Positions 39,983-48,368 of a stretch of DNA of 52,224 nt are shown piece after piece. Below the pieces are notes generated by a model. It worked only from the letters and a program-made list of their open reading frames with translations. It did no database searches and was not told the DNA's origin. The stretch comes from Lutibacter sp. Lineage in GTDB: Bacteria; Bacteroidota; Bacteroidia; Flavobacteriales; Flavobacteriaceae. The stretch covers positions 1 through 52,224 of the forward strand of contig NZ_JAEINV010000021.1 of NCBI RefSeq assembly GCF_016342705.1, in the 5' to 3' direction. The stretch's first letter is position 1. Every line of letters begins with the position of its first letter. Made by a program: the position numbers and the translations under genes.

Positions 39983-41128
39983 GTGAAAAATTATTTCTCA
40001 TCAAATTTTAAATTAGGCGTTTTAGGCGGTGGTCAATTAGGTAAAATGCTATTGACTGAAACACAAAAATTCGATATTTATACCAGTATTTTAGATGCAG
40101 CAAAAGATGCGCCTTGTGCGCAAATTTGTAATGAATTTCATTTAGGAAGCTTATTAGATTTTGATACTGTTTATAACTTCGGAAAAAAAGTAGACCTCTT
40201 AACCATTGAAATTGAACACGTTAACACTGATGCCTTATTAAAATTAGAAAAAGAAGGTTTAGAAATTTATCCTCAACCTAGTGTTTTACAAATAATACAA
40301 CACAAAGGAAAACAAAAGGATTTTTTTGTAGCTAATAACATTCCAACATCACCACATAAAAGATTTAACAATTTACAATCCTTAAAAAAGGAAACTTTAA
40401 ATTTTCCATTTGTATGGAAATCTGCTCAATTTGGTTATGATGGAACAGGTGTTAAAATTGTTAGAACTAAAAATGATTTGGACGTTTTAACAGATACAGA
40501 GTGTATTATTGAAGAATTAATTCCTTTTAAAAATGAATTGGCTGTAATTGTTGCTAGAAATAAAAACGGAGAAATAAAAACCTATCCAGTTGTTGAAATG
40601 GAATTTCATCCGGAAGCAAACCAGGTAGAATATGTAATTTGTCCTGCCAGAATTTCTGATGAAGTTGCATCTAAAGCTAGAAAAATTGCGTTAAACGTAG
40701 CTGAATCTTTTCAACATATTGGTTTATTAGCTGTGGAATTATTTCAAACAGAAGATGACCAAATTTTAGTGAATGAAGTTGCTCCAAGAACACATAATAG
40801 CGGACATTATAGTATTGAAGCTTCTTATACAAGTCAGTTTGAACAACATCTTAGAAGCATTTTAAACTTACCTTTAGGAAATACCGACAGTAAAGTTGCA
40901 GGAATTATGGTAAATTTGGTTGGCGAAGAAGGTTTTTCTGGTGAAGTTGTATATGAAAATATGGAAGAAATTCTAAAAATGGATGGTGTAACACCACACA
41001 TTTATGGGAAAAAACAAACCAGACCTTTCAGAAAAATGGGACATGTTACAGTTGTAAATAACAAATTAGCCGAAGCCAGAAAAGTTGCCGAAAAAGTAAA
41101 AAACACTATTAGAGTAATCAGTAAATAA
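39983..41128 (+). CDS. purK: N5-carboxyaminoimidazole ribonucleotide synthase
   Basis: PurK is an ATP-grasp enzyme that converts aminoimidazole ribonucleotide, bicarbonate and ATP to N5-CAIR in purine synthesis. The 381-aa protein shows GVLGGGQLGKMLL at the N-terminus (near residues 11-23), VWKSAQFGYDGTGVKIV (ATP-binding loop), IIEELIPFKNELAVIVAR, and VNEVAPRTHNSGHYSIEASYTSQFEQHLR (metal and substrate site; all in parts). The start is GTG, with an exact -7 box upstream. purE follows after 7 bp, so the two form an operon and act in consecutive steps. Confidence 0.96.
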   Translation: MKNYFSSNFKLGVLGGGQLGKMLLTETQKFDIYTSILDAAKDAPCAQICNEFHLGSLLDFDTVYNFGKKVDLLTIEIEHVNTDALLKLEKEGLEIYPQPSVLQIIQHKGKQKDFFVANNIPTSPHKRFNNLQSLKKETLNFPFVWKSAQFGYDGTGVKIVRTKNDLDVLTDTECIIEELIPFKNELAVIVARNKNGEIKTYPVVEMEFHPEANQVEYVICPARISDEVASKARKIALNVAESFQHIGLLAVELFQTEDDQILVNEVAPRTHNSGHYSIEASYTSQFEQHLRSILNLPLGNTDSKVAGIMVNLVGEEGFSGEVVYENMEEILKMDGVTPHIYGKKQTRPFRKMGHVTVVNNKLAEARKVAEKVKNTIRVISK

Positions 41129-41135
41129 ACAAATT

Positions 41136-41621
41136 ATGAGCAAAGTAGGAATAATAATGGGAAGCGCTTCTGATCTTCCAATAATGCAACAAGCCATTGA
41201 TATTTTAAAATCTTTTGAAATTGAAACTGAAGTTGATATTGTTTCTGCACATAGAACTCCAGAAAAATTATTTGATTACGCCACAAACGCACACAAAAGA
41301 GGTATTTCAGTAGTTATTGCTGGAGCAGGTGGCGCAGCACATTTACCGGGAATGGTCGCATCTATGAGTCCTTTACCAGTAATTGGTGTTCCGGTAAAAT
41401 CTAGAAATTCTATTGATGGTTGGGATTCTGTTTTATCAATACTTCAAATGCCTGGCGGAGTTCCAGTAGCAACTGTAGCTTTAGATGGCGCTTTAAATGC
41501 TGGAATTTTGGCAGCTCAAATAATAGGAAGTTCAAATTCAACAATTTTAGATAAAATTGTTGAATACAAAGAAAATTTAAAAACCAAAGTTTATAAATCT
41601 TCCGAAGAACTTAAAAAATAA
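41136..41621 (+). CDS. purE: N5-carboxyaminoimidazole ribonucleotide mutase
   Basis: PurE (class I) moves the carboxyl group of N5-CAIR to carbon 4, giving CAIR, directly after PurK. The 161-aa protein has the complete signature: GIIMGSASDLPIMQ (near residues 5-18), VSAHRTPEKLFDYA (catalytic His near 42-45), AGAGGAAHLPGMVASM (near 68-83) and the C-terminal substrate loop with PVKSRNSIDGWDS. Only 7 bp separate it from purK. No clear terminator follows in the 336-bp region before the M3 peptidase gene. Confidence 0.97.
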   Translation: MSKVGIIMGSASDLPIMQQAIDILKSFEIETEVDIVSAHRTPEKLFDYATNAHKRGISVVIAGAGGAAHLPGMVASMSPLPVIGVPVKSRNSIDGWDSVLSILQMPGGVPVATVALDGALNAGILAAQIIGSSNSTILDKIVEYKENLKTKVYKSSEELKK

Positions 41622-41929
41622 TTTATAACGTTGTATTTTTACTAACCAAGTATACTTTGCCCGTTTTTATTAACATACGTAAATTTAGGCATTATGGTAT
41701 TTATTTGAAATTTGTTATTGGTTTTCATGTGCTAATTAATTTCTATTTAAATTATTGTTCTTTTCTTCTAAAATTAAGGCTTTCTTAAAACCGTAATTTT
41801 GTGATTATTAAAACGGCTATTACCTAAAAAAATTATTTAAAATTATTAAATAATTAAATTTATTTACAAACCGGGTGTAATTATATGACGCCTTAAAGAC
41901 TTATTAGTCACTTCTTAATAATATATTTG
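41622..41929 (+). promoter_or_regulatory. Intergenic region before the M3 peptidase, with -7 boxes
   Basis: This AT-rich interval holds no gene that I can support. Exact -7 matches occur at 41794-41801 (TAATTTTG) and 41922-41929 (TATATTTG). The second lies 28 bp before the peptidase ATG and is the better candidate. A small inverted motif (GACT-TATT-AGTC, near 41900) lies just upstream. Confidence 0.45.
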
Positions 41930-41957
41930 CAAATCAATAATTTATTTCATAAAAAAC

Positions 41958-43988
41958 ATGAGTAATCCACTTTTAAAAAAATTTACTACTTACAACGAAA
42001 CTGCTCCTTTTTCACAAATAAAAATAAAGCATTTTAAACCTGCTTTTATAGAAAGCATTAAAAATGCCAAAGCGGAAATTGATGCAATTACACATAATAA
42101 AAGTGTACCAACTTTTGAAAATACTATTGAAACGTTAGAATTTAGCGGACAACAATTAAATAGAATTTCGAGCATATTTTTTAATTTAAATTCTGCCGAA
42201 ACTACTGATGAAATTCAACAAATAGCCCAAGAAATATCTCCACTATTAACTGAGTTTTCAAACGACATCACTTTAAATGAAGATTTATTTAAAAGAGTAA
42301 AGTTAATTTATCAAATTAAAGATGATTTAAATTTAACTCCAGAACAAAACATGCTTTTAACAAATAAGTATAAAAGTTTTGTTAGAAATGGCGCTAATTT
42401 AAATGAAGTGCAAAAAACTGAACTCAGAAAAATAGATACAGAGCTTTCTAAATTAAAATTAAAATTTGGTGAAAATGTTTTAGCCGAAACACAAGATTTT
42501 GAATTACACTTAACTAACCAAGAACAATTAAGTGGTTTGCCAGAAGGTGTTATTGAAGCTGCAGAGTTAACTGCTAAGCAAAAAGAAAAGGATGGCTGGG
42601 TTTTTACATTAGATTATCCTAGCTATGTTCCGTTTATGACCTATGCCGAGGATAGAAAACTAAGAAAACAAATGGCATTTGCTTTTGGCGCAAAAGCTTT
42701 TAGAAATAATAAAAATGACAATCAACAAATTGTTTTAGACATTGCTAATTATAGATATAAAAGAGCTACTTTACTAGGTTACAAATCGCACGCACATTTT
42801 GTTTTAGAAGAACGCATGGCAGAAACTCCTGCAAATGTTATTTCCTTTTTAGATGATTTATTGGTTAAAGCAAAACCTGCTGCTACTGAAGAGTTTAATA
42901 AAATTGAAGGATTAGCTAAAAAAGATGCTATTAAACATCTTGAAAAATGGGACAGCGCTTATTATTCTGAAAAATTAAAAAAAGAATTATTTGATTTAGA
43001 AGAAGAAAAACTAAAACCTTACTTTAAATTAGAAAATGTAATTGAAGGTGTTTTTCAAATTTCAAATAAATTATACGATTTGCAATTTGAAGAAATAACA
43101 ACTATTGAAAAGTATCACGATGAAGTAAAAACATATAAAGTTACAGATACTTCAGGAAATTATATTGCTATTTTATATGCAGATTTTTTTCCTAGAAAAG
43201 GAAAAAGAAATGGTGCTTGGATGACTTCGTACAAAAATCAATGGAAAAAAGATGGCAAAAATTCCAGACCACACATTTCAATTGTGTGTAATTTTACCAA
43301 ACCTACCAAAACTAAACCATCATTATTAACTTTTAATGAAGTAACTACACTTTTTCACGAGTTTGGACACGCATTGCACGGAATGTTAGCCAACACAAAT
43401 TACCCAAGTTTATCTGGCACAAGTGTGTTTTGGGATTTTGTAGAATTACCAAGTCAGGTTTTTGAAAACTGGTGTTATCAAAAAGAAGCCCTTAATTTGT
43501 TTGCGAAACACTATGAAACTAATGAGTTAATTCCAATGGAATTAATAGATAAAATTAAAAAATCTTCTAACTTTTTAGAAGGTATGCAAACTTTACGACA
43601 ATTGAGTTTTGGTATTTTAGATATGGATTGGCATAGTAAAAATCCTTCTGAAATTAAAAATGTAAAAGAATTTGAAACTGCATCTTTTAAAAACACTCAA
43701 TTATTTCCTGATGTTAAAGAAAATTGTATGAGTACTTCTTTCTCACATATTTTTCAAGGCGGATATTCTTCTGGATATTATTCTTACAAATGGGCTGAAG
43801 TTTTAGACGCCGATGCTTTTTCTTTATTTTTAGAAAAAGGAATTTTTGATAAAGAAACTGCGTTAAAGTTTAAATCAACTATTTTAGAAAAAGGTGGCAC
43901 CATAAAACCTATGGATTTATACCTAAATTTTAGAGGTCAAAAACCAACTAACGAAGCTTTATTAAAACGAGCCGGTTTAAAGAAATAA
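41958..43988 (+). CDS. M3 family oligopeptidase (peptidyl-dipeptidase Dcp-like)
   Basis: The 676-aa zinc metallopeptidase degrades short peptides. The M3 zinc motif HEFGHALHGML lies at about residues 467-477 (HExxH), and the third ligand Glu follows near SVFWDFVELPSQVFENW about 27 residues on. The C-terminal substrate-binding SHIFQGGYSSGYYSYKWAEVLDADAF is typical of the M3A Dcp/oligopeptidase A group (in parts). It has no signal peptide, so it is probably cytosolic, completing breakdown of peptides imported by the cell. A strong terminator follows. Confidence 0.95.
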   Translation: MSNPLLKKFTTYNETAPFSQIKIKHFKPAFIESIKNAKAEIDAITHNKSVPTFENTIETLEFSGQQLNRISSIFFNLNSAETTDEIQQIAQEISPLLTEFSNDITLNEDLFKRVKLIYQIKDDLNLTPEQNMLLTNKYKSFVRNGANLNEVQKTELRKIDTELSKLKLKFGENVLAETQDFELHLTNQEQLSGLPEGVIEAAELTAKQKEKDGWVFTLDYPSYVPFMTYAEDRKLRKQMAFAFGAKAFRNNKNDNQQIVLDIANYRYKRATLLGYKSHAHFVLEERMAETPANVISFLDDLLVKAKPAATEEFNKIEGLAKKDAIKHLEKWDSAYYSEKLKKELFDLEEEKLKPYFKLENVIEGVFQISNKLYDLQFEEITTIEKYHDEVKTYKVTDTSGNYIAILYADFFPRKGKRNGAWMTSYKNQWKKDGKNSRPHISIVCNFTKPTKTKPSLLTFNEVTTLFHEFGHALHGMLANTNYPSLSGTSVFWDFVELPSQVFENWCYQKEALNLFAKHYETNELIPMELIDKIKKSSNFLEGMQTLRQLSFGILDMDWHSKNPSEIKNVKEFETASFKNTQLFPDVKENCMSTSFSHIFQGGYSSGYYSYKWAEVLDADAFSLFLEKGIFDKETALKFKSTILEKGGTIKPMDLYLNFRGQKPTNEALLKRAGLKK

Positions 43989-43999
43989 AAAAAAATCAT

Positions 44000-44041
44000 A
44001 AAAAAGAGCGTATTTTTTATTAAAAAGTACGCTCTTTTTTT
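44000..44041 (+). terminator. Intrinsic terminator of the M3 peptidase gene
   Basis: A 13-bp perfect stem (AAAAAAGAGCGTA with its complement) with a long AT-rich loop is followed by further T. Confidence 0.88.
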
Positions 44042-44212
44042 GTTTTAAAATATTGGCTATTAATTATTTCCCTCTTTTAATTAAAATTTTTACACACATT
44101 TCTGAATAAACCTCAAATATATAAATAGTTATTTTTCTATAATAAACGGATGTTTTTTGTTAACAAATGGTAATTTTTTTCAATTTTTATTTTTTTGTAT
44201 TGTTTTTATTTG

Positions 44213-44345
44213 TATCTTAGCTATGTTAAAATTTATCAACCCCAACAATTTTTTTTGACATATTGATAAGATTATTTATAATCTGTTTGAATTTCCTAAA
44301 TGGAAAAATAAAATCACCAAGTTTTCACGACACTTGGTGATTTTA
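44213..44345 (+). ncRNA. Possible small RNA or leader ending in a strong hairpin
   Basis: Between the M3 terminator and the CAP gene lie 434 bp without a gene. A near-match -7 box (TATCTTAG, ending near 44221) is followed by a small GATTAT-TT-ATAATC hairpin. A perfect 14-bp terminator-like stem (TAAAATCACCAAGT with its complement, 44309-44345) lies 77 bp before the CAP ATG, with only a short T run after it. No gene precedes the hairpin, so it is either the end of a small RNA or an attenuator in the CAP leader. Evidence is structural only. Confidence 0.35.
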
Positions 44346-44422
44346 ATAAAAAAATTAAAAAACCAATTAAAAAATTACACACTTTAAAAAGCAAAATATC
44401 AACCCCCAAGAAACCCCACAAA

Positions 44423-44926
44423 ATGAAATCATTAGCCCCACAATTATTATCGATACTTCTTTGTACTGTTTTTTTATTTTCTTGCTCTCCAGCAGATGAT
44501 GGTATTTATTTTAGCGAATCAAATGAAACTATTAATACATCCGTTGCTTATTCTGATATTGAAACAGATATATTAACACTTGTTAATGAATACAGACAAA
44601 GTATAGGTTTAACTGAATTAATTCCTTTAAATATTATCTCAGGTGTAGCAGATGGTCATACAAATTATATGGTTACAACTGGTCAAGTAAACCATGATAA
44701 CTTTAGCGTAAGAGCTCAAACTTTAATAGATAATGCGAATGCCAAAAGCGTTTCAGAAAATGTAGCTTACGGTTATAGTACTGCACAAGGTGTTGTAAAT
44801 GGGTGGTTAAATAGTGAAGAACATAGAAAAGCTATTGAAAATCCTAAAAATACACATTTTGGAATTTCAACTGAATCAAACAGTGAAGGAAGAAATTATT
44901 TCACACAAATATTTATAGAAAAATAA
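44423..44926 (+). CDS. CAP-domain (SCP/PR-1) lipoprotein
   Basis: The 167-aa protein has a lipoprotein signal (ILLCTVFLFSCSPADD, Cys near residue 20) and one bacterial CAP domain (about residues 45-167): ILTLVNEYRQSIGLTELIPL, ADGHTNYMVTTGQVNHDNFSVR (first His site), SENVAYGYSTAQGVVNGWLNSEEHRKAIENP (second Glu and His site) and HFGIS ... YFTQIFI (all in parts). The cavity residues His, Glu, Glu and His of CAP proteins are all present. Bacterial CAP proteins are secreted, but their biochemical role is mostly unknown. It stands alone, facing the T9SS adhesin operon. Confidence 0.92.
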   Translation: MKSLAPQLLSILLCTVFLFSCSPADDGIYFSESNETINTSVAYSDIETDILTLVNEYRQSIGLTELIPLNIISGVADGHTNYMVTTGQVNHDNFSVRAQTLIDNANAKSVSENVAYGYSTAQGVVNGWLNSEEHRKAIENPKNTHFGISTESNSEGRNYFTQIFIEK

Positions 44927-44946
44927 TTATTTACCCCATAGCAATG

Positions 44947-44970
44947 GCTACTTTTAAATAGTAAAGTAGC
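44947..44970 (+). terminator. Weak hairpin after the CAP gene
   Basis: GCTACTTT pairs with AAAGTAGC around an 8-nt loop, followed by ATTTAATTT. The stem is short and the U-run interrupted, so this is a tentative terminator. Confidence 0.4.
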
Positions 44971-44991
44971 ATTTAATTTAAATCTTTAATT

Positions 44992-45171
44992 ATGAACGCA
45001 ACCCCACAAATTTTAGAAAAAAAGGAACTTCATTTAAAAGTTGTAAAAAGCTCATTAAAAAGAAACCCAAAAACAAATAGAATTTATATCAATACATTAT
45101 TCCCAAATTTTAGTTATAGAAATCATTTAGGTGAAACCATTTCTAACCCTGAAAAATGTATTTTACTTTAG
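44992..45171 (+). CDS. Possible 59-aa basic small protein
   Basis: An ATG-started frame encodes a 59-aa, Lys/Arg/Asn-rich product (begins MNATPQILEKKELHLK, ends SNPEKCILL) with no hydrophobic segment or signal peptide. I recognise no family. Codon use is similar to neighbouring genes, and the frame fills the space between the CAP gene hairpin and the first structured element at 45207. There is no exact promoter match upstream. It may be a real small gene or a chance frame in AT-rich DNA. Confidence 0.35.
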   Translation: MNATPQILEKKELHLKVVKSSLKRNPKTNRIYINTLFPNFSYRNHLGETISNPEKCILL

Positions 45172-45206
45172 AGAAAATATAAAGTTAGTTAGAGTTTAGT
45201 GAAAGT

Positions 45207-45280
45207 AAGAAACAGTCGTAAAATAACTTGATTAAGTCGCCCCAACGATAGTTAAGTGTTTATTTAACGACTGTTTTTTT
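45207..45280 (+). ncRNA. Structured hairpin element 1 (candidate small RNA)
   Basis: The outer stem AACAGTCGT / ACGACTGTT continues through AAATAA / TTATTT. An inner stem CTTGATTA / TAGTTAAG (two G-U pairs) follows, with a tip TCG-CCCCAA-CGA. A T-run follows the outer stem in the plus direction. Element 2 (45411-45489) has the same plan with paired base changes. The alternative is a pair of small inverted-repeat insertion remnants. The whole interval 45172-45493 holds no protein gene that I can support. Confidence 0.5.
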
Positions 45281-45360
45281 ATTTTCAAGAATGGACGTCA
45301 ATTTAATAAATCAAGGTCATAATATTGTGTTTTCATTCTAAATAAAATCCCTCAAACATC

Positions 45361-45410
45361 TTTAAAACAAAAAAATCAATAATTTACATTATTGATTTTT
45401 TTGTTTTAAA
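45361..45410. terminator. Perfect 23-bp palindromic hairpin
   Basis: A perfect 23-bp inverted repeat with loop TTAC and internal A/T runs lies between the two structured elements. It can act as a terminator in either direction and is the best candidate for ending the minus-strand T9SS operon. Confidence 0.8.
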
Positions 45411-45489
45411 GAAGCAGTCGTAAATAACTTGAGAAAATTGTCGTCCCCACAACGGTAGTATGTCAAGATTTATATTTTACGACTGCTAT
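45411..45489 (+). ncRNA. Structured hairpin element 2 (candidate small RNA)
   Basis: The outer stem AGCAGTCGT / ACGACTGCT, inner stem CTTGA / TCAAG and tip CGT-CCCCACA-ACG repeat the plan of element 1. One outer A-U pair is replaced by G-C and one inner G-U pair by G-C, as expected for a conserved RNA fold. It abuts the end of the OmpA-family gene, so on the minus strand it would lie in that mRNA's 3' end. Confidence 0.5.
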
Positions 45490-45493
45490 TTTA

Positions 45494-47425
45494 TTATTTC
45501 ATTTTAATTATAATAAACTCTGTTCTTCTATTTAACTGGTGCTCTGCTTCCGAACACTTAACACCATTTGAACATTTATTTACTAATTGAGTTTCTCCAA
45601 ATCCTTCGTATTTTGTTATTCTAGCAGGATCTATCCCTTTAGATATAATGTACTTATAGGTAGATTTTGCTCTTCTATTAGATAAATCAATATTATATTG
45701 ATCATCAGCTCTACTATCCGTATGAGATTCCATTCTAATCACCATTCCCGGATATTTATTCATTAATGTAACCACCTTATCTAATTCTAACGCAGCATCA
45801 GGCCTAATATTTGATTTATCAAGATCAAAATAAATAATATCTAAATCAGCCAAAATAACTACATCCTCAATTGGAGCAATATTAAGATCTAAATTAACTA
45901 TTAGCTCTTTTTCTTTTTCTAAACCAAATGAATTAAAATCATTTTGTATGCTATTATACTTTTCTTTAGAACCTTTTAAAACAAATTCTTTATCTCTTTC
46001 AATTAAATGTTCATAATAGCCATCTTTTTCTGTAATAAAATAAGCAATTTCCTCTCCATTTTTTCTAGTCAGCGCAATTTTTGCACCTTCAATAGGTTCA
46101 TTGTTTACGGCATCTCTAATTTGACCTTTTAAGGTTAAAGGCGGAATTCTAGTAAATGCATAAATATCATCACCTCCAACCCCTCCTTTTCGGTTGGAAG
46201 AAATATAACCAGAAAAACCTTCTTTAGATAAATAGTAAGCAAAATCATCATATTTACTATTTATAGGTGCTCCTAAATTTATAACATTTACAATTTCATC
46301 ATTTTCATTTTTCACCGTTGCGAAAACATCTAACAAACCTAATCCAACATGACCATCAGATGAAAAATACAAACTATTTTCTTCTTGATAAATAAATGGA
46401 AACGATTCATTTCCTTCAGTATTAACAATTGAACCTAAATTAACTGGAGTAGCAAGTGATCCATCTTCATTTACATCACTAACATAAATATCTGTTCCTC
46501 CAAATCCACCAGGCATATCAGAAGCAAAATATAACTTTTTACTATCACTGCTAATTGTTGGGTGGTAAACAATATAATTCGGACTGTTTAAATTGGTAGG
46601 TTTCACATTTACCCATTTTCCATCTACAAAATCTGCTGTGTATATTCCTAGTTGCATTATGCCCTTTTCATCTTGAATTTTTTTATCATTATAATAATTA
46701 TTTCTTGAAAAGTACATTTTATTTCCATCAGCACTAAATACTGCTGGACCATCATGTTGAATTGAGTTTACATCTCCAATTATTTTTGATGTAGATTCTA
46801 CAGATACATTACCTAATGGAACTTGAAAAATATCAATAAATGGCTGTGCATCCCAACTATATAATCTTTTAATTGACACCCCCTCATCTCTTGATGATGC
46901 AAAAACTATGTTATCATTTAAATCAACTGCACCAAAATCATTAAATTTAGTGTTTAAATTTAAAGTTTTTATGGTGTTTTTTTCAGTAACATTAAATATT
47001 GCACTTGCCAAATCATCATTCTTATAGAAATCTTTTACTCTTAAATCATCTTCATTTCCAGCATCTTTAAACTTTTTCATCCATTTTTTCGATTCTTCAT
47101 AATTCCCATTTGCTCTTAAAGTTTGTGCATAGAATAAGAAATACTCTGAAGGTACATTTTCTTGTTGCACTACTTTTTCATAAATCTCCAGTGCCTTTTC
47201 AGGTTGACGCAACATAATATAAGCATCACCTAATTTTCGCATTGCATAGTTTTTATTAAAACTGGTGTCTATTAGCTTTTCGTATGTTTTAATAGCTTTT
47301 ACAAACGAAAAATTATTAAATTCTCGCTCTGCTCTTTTTTGTTTCACTGTTTGACCAAAAGAGGATGCACATATTAAAACAAAAGCAATAAGTATTAGTT
47401 TACTATTTTTCATAATCTTCATCAT
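45494..47425 (-). CDS. OmpA-family outer-membrane protein with TPR and PD40-type repeats
   Basis: The 643-aa protein has an N-terminal signal peptide ending SFGQ. TPR-like helices follow (about residues 30-130, for example YIMLRQPEKALEIYEKVVQ), then a beta-propeller of PD40/WD40-like repeats (about 160-425, with DGNKMYFSRNNY, DSKKLYFASDMPGGFGGTDIY, ENSLYFSSDGHVGLGLLDV and GGVGGDDIYAF). A carboxypeptidase-regulatory-like Ig domain spans about 430-510. The C-terminal OmpA peptidoglycan-binding domain (about 530-643) contains YFDLDKSNIRPDAALELDKV, HTDSRADDQYNIDLSNRRA and EGFGETQLVNKC (in parts). Such proteins often accompany PorP/SprF and T9SS adhesins. It is the last gene of the operon, 7 bp after the PorP/SprF gene. 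Two nearby downstream ATGs are alternative starts. Confidence 0.92.
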   Translation of the reverse strand: MMKIMKNSKLILIAFVLICASSFGQTVKQKRAEREFNNFSFVKAIKTYEKLIDTSFNKNYAMRKLGDAYIMLRQPEKALEIYEKVVQQENVPSEYFLFYAQTLRANGNYEESKKWMKKFKDAGNEDDLRVKDFYKNDDLASAIFNVTEKNTIKTLNLNTKFNDFGAVDLNDNIVFASSRDEGVSIKRLYSWDAQPFIDIFQVPLGNVSVESTSKIIGDVNSIQHDGPAVFSADGNKMYFSRNNYYNDKKIQDEKGIMQLGIYTADFVDGKWVNVKPTNLNSPNYIVYHPTISSDSKKLYFASDMPGGFGGTDIYVSDVNEDGSLATPVNLGSIVNTEGNESFPFIYQEENSLYFSSDGHVGLGLLDVFATVKNENDEIVNVINLGAPINSKYDDFAYYLSKEGFSGYISSNRKGGVGGDDIYAFTRIPPLTLKGQIRDAVNNEPIEGAKIALTRKNGEEIAYFITEKDGYYEHLIERDKEFVLKGSKEKYNSIQNDFNSFGLEKEKELIVNLDLNIAPIEDVVILADLDIIYFDLDKSNIRPDAALELDKVVTLMNKYPGMVIRMESHTDSRADDQYNIDLSNRRAKSTYKYIISKGIDPARITKYEGFGETQLVNKCSNGVKCSEAEHQLNRRTEFIIIKMK

Positions 47426-47432
47426 TATTTGG

Positions 47433-48356
47433 TTAGAAATATCTAGGAGATTTTAGTTTATTTTTCATAAATCTGAACTCATACATTAATAATATTTCAT
47501 GTGATCCTGATGTATATGGCCTAATTTCTCCTGTTGGAATTTCATAGGTATACCCAACTCTAAACTGATCGGTTACCTGAAAATCAACCAATGCACCTAA
47601 ATCTCTTTGAATTCCATTAAATCTATAAGAGCCTCCTATCCAAAATTTTTCATTAAATAAAAAATTTGCGGATAAATCTGTAGAAAAAGGAGCTCCTTCT
47701 GTGTATTTAAATAAAAAGGATGGTTTTAACTTTATATTGTTACTTAAATCAAAAACATAGCCACCAATTCCATAAAAGTGAACCGTTTCTAACGCGGCAT
47801 ATTCGGTATTATTATTTAAATCATGATTTATTATTTTTGGAACCGACAAGCCTAAATACCATTTATCTGAATGGAAAAGTATTCCTGCTCCAAAATTAGA
47901 ATTCCATCTATTTAATCGCTCATCAAAATATGGATCTTGATTTACTTCAGAGGAGTTATATAATTCTTCAGCTAATTTATAATACGTCATACCTGCTTTT
48001 AAACCAAAACTTAACTTGGTGTCATCATTCACATCAATTGTATAAGAAAAATCACCATAAACATATGTAAAATTTTCAAATCCAGTTTTATCATTAATTA
48101 AAGATAAACCTAACCCAACTTTTTCATTTCGCAATGGTGAATGAATTGAAAGTGTTTGTGTTTGGGGACCTCCATCAAAACCTGCCCATTGATTTCTATT
48201 CAATGCAACAATACTTAAAGCTTGTCTACTTCCTGCATATGCTGGGTTTACAGCAATAGTATTATACATATATTGTGTAAACTGTGGTAATTGTTGCGCA
48301 TTTGTAAACTCTATACTTGCAAACACAATTACTATTATAATTATTAATCGCTTCAT
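47433..48356 (-). CDS. PorP/SprF family T9SS outer-membrane protein
   Basis: The 307-aa protein has a signal peptide (about residues 1-20, ending TNAQ) and the PorP/SprF signature QLPQFTQYMYNTIAVNPAYAGSR directly after it (in parts), followed by alternating amphipathic strands of an outer-membrane beta-barrel. In Flavobacterium johnsoniae, SprF is needed to secrete or anchor the SprB adhesin encoded next to it. Here the gene lies 12 bp after a SprB-like adhesin and before an OmpA-family partner, the same arrangement. It probably anchors or exports that specific adhesin, and it is therefore a dedicated partner rather than part of the core T9SS. Confidence 0.93.
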   Translation of the reverse strand: MKRLIIIIVIVFASIEFTNAQQLPQFTQYMYNTIAVNPAYAGSRQALSIVALNRNQWAGFDGGPQTQTLSIHSPLRNEKVGLGLSLINDKTGFENFTYVYGDFSYTIDVNDDTKLSFGLKAGMTYYKLAEELYNSSEVNQDPYFDERLNRWNSNFGAGILFHSDKWYLGLSVPKIINHDLNNNTEYAALETVHFYGIGGYVFDLSNNIKLKPSFLFKYTEGAPFSTDLSANFLFNEKFWIGGSYRFNGIQRDLGALVDFQVTDQFRVGYTYEIPTGEIRPYTSGSHEILLMYEFRFMKNKLKSPRYF

Positions 48357-48368
48357 AGTTTTTTATTT

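Noticed and set aside
45207..45489. CRISPR-like repeats
   Set aside because: There are only two related units with internal symmetry, with no regular short repeats, spacers or cas genes.
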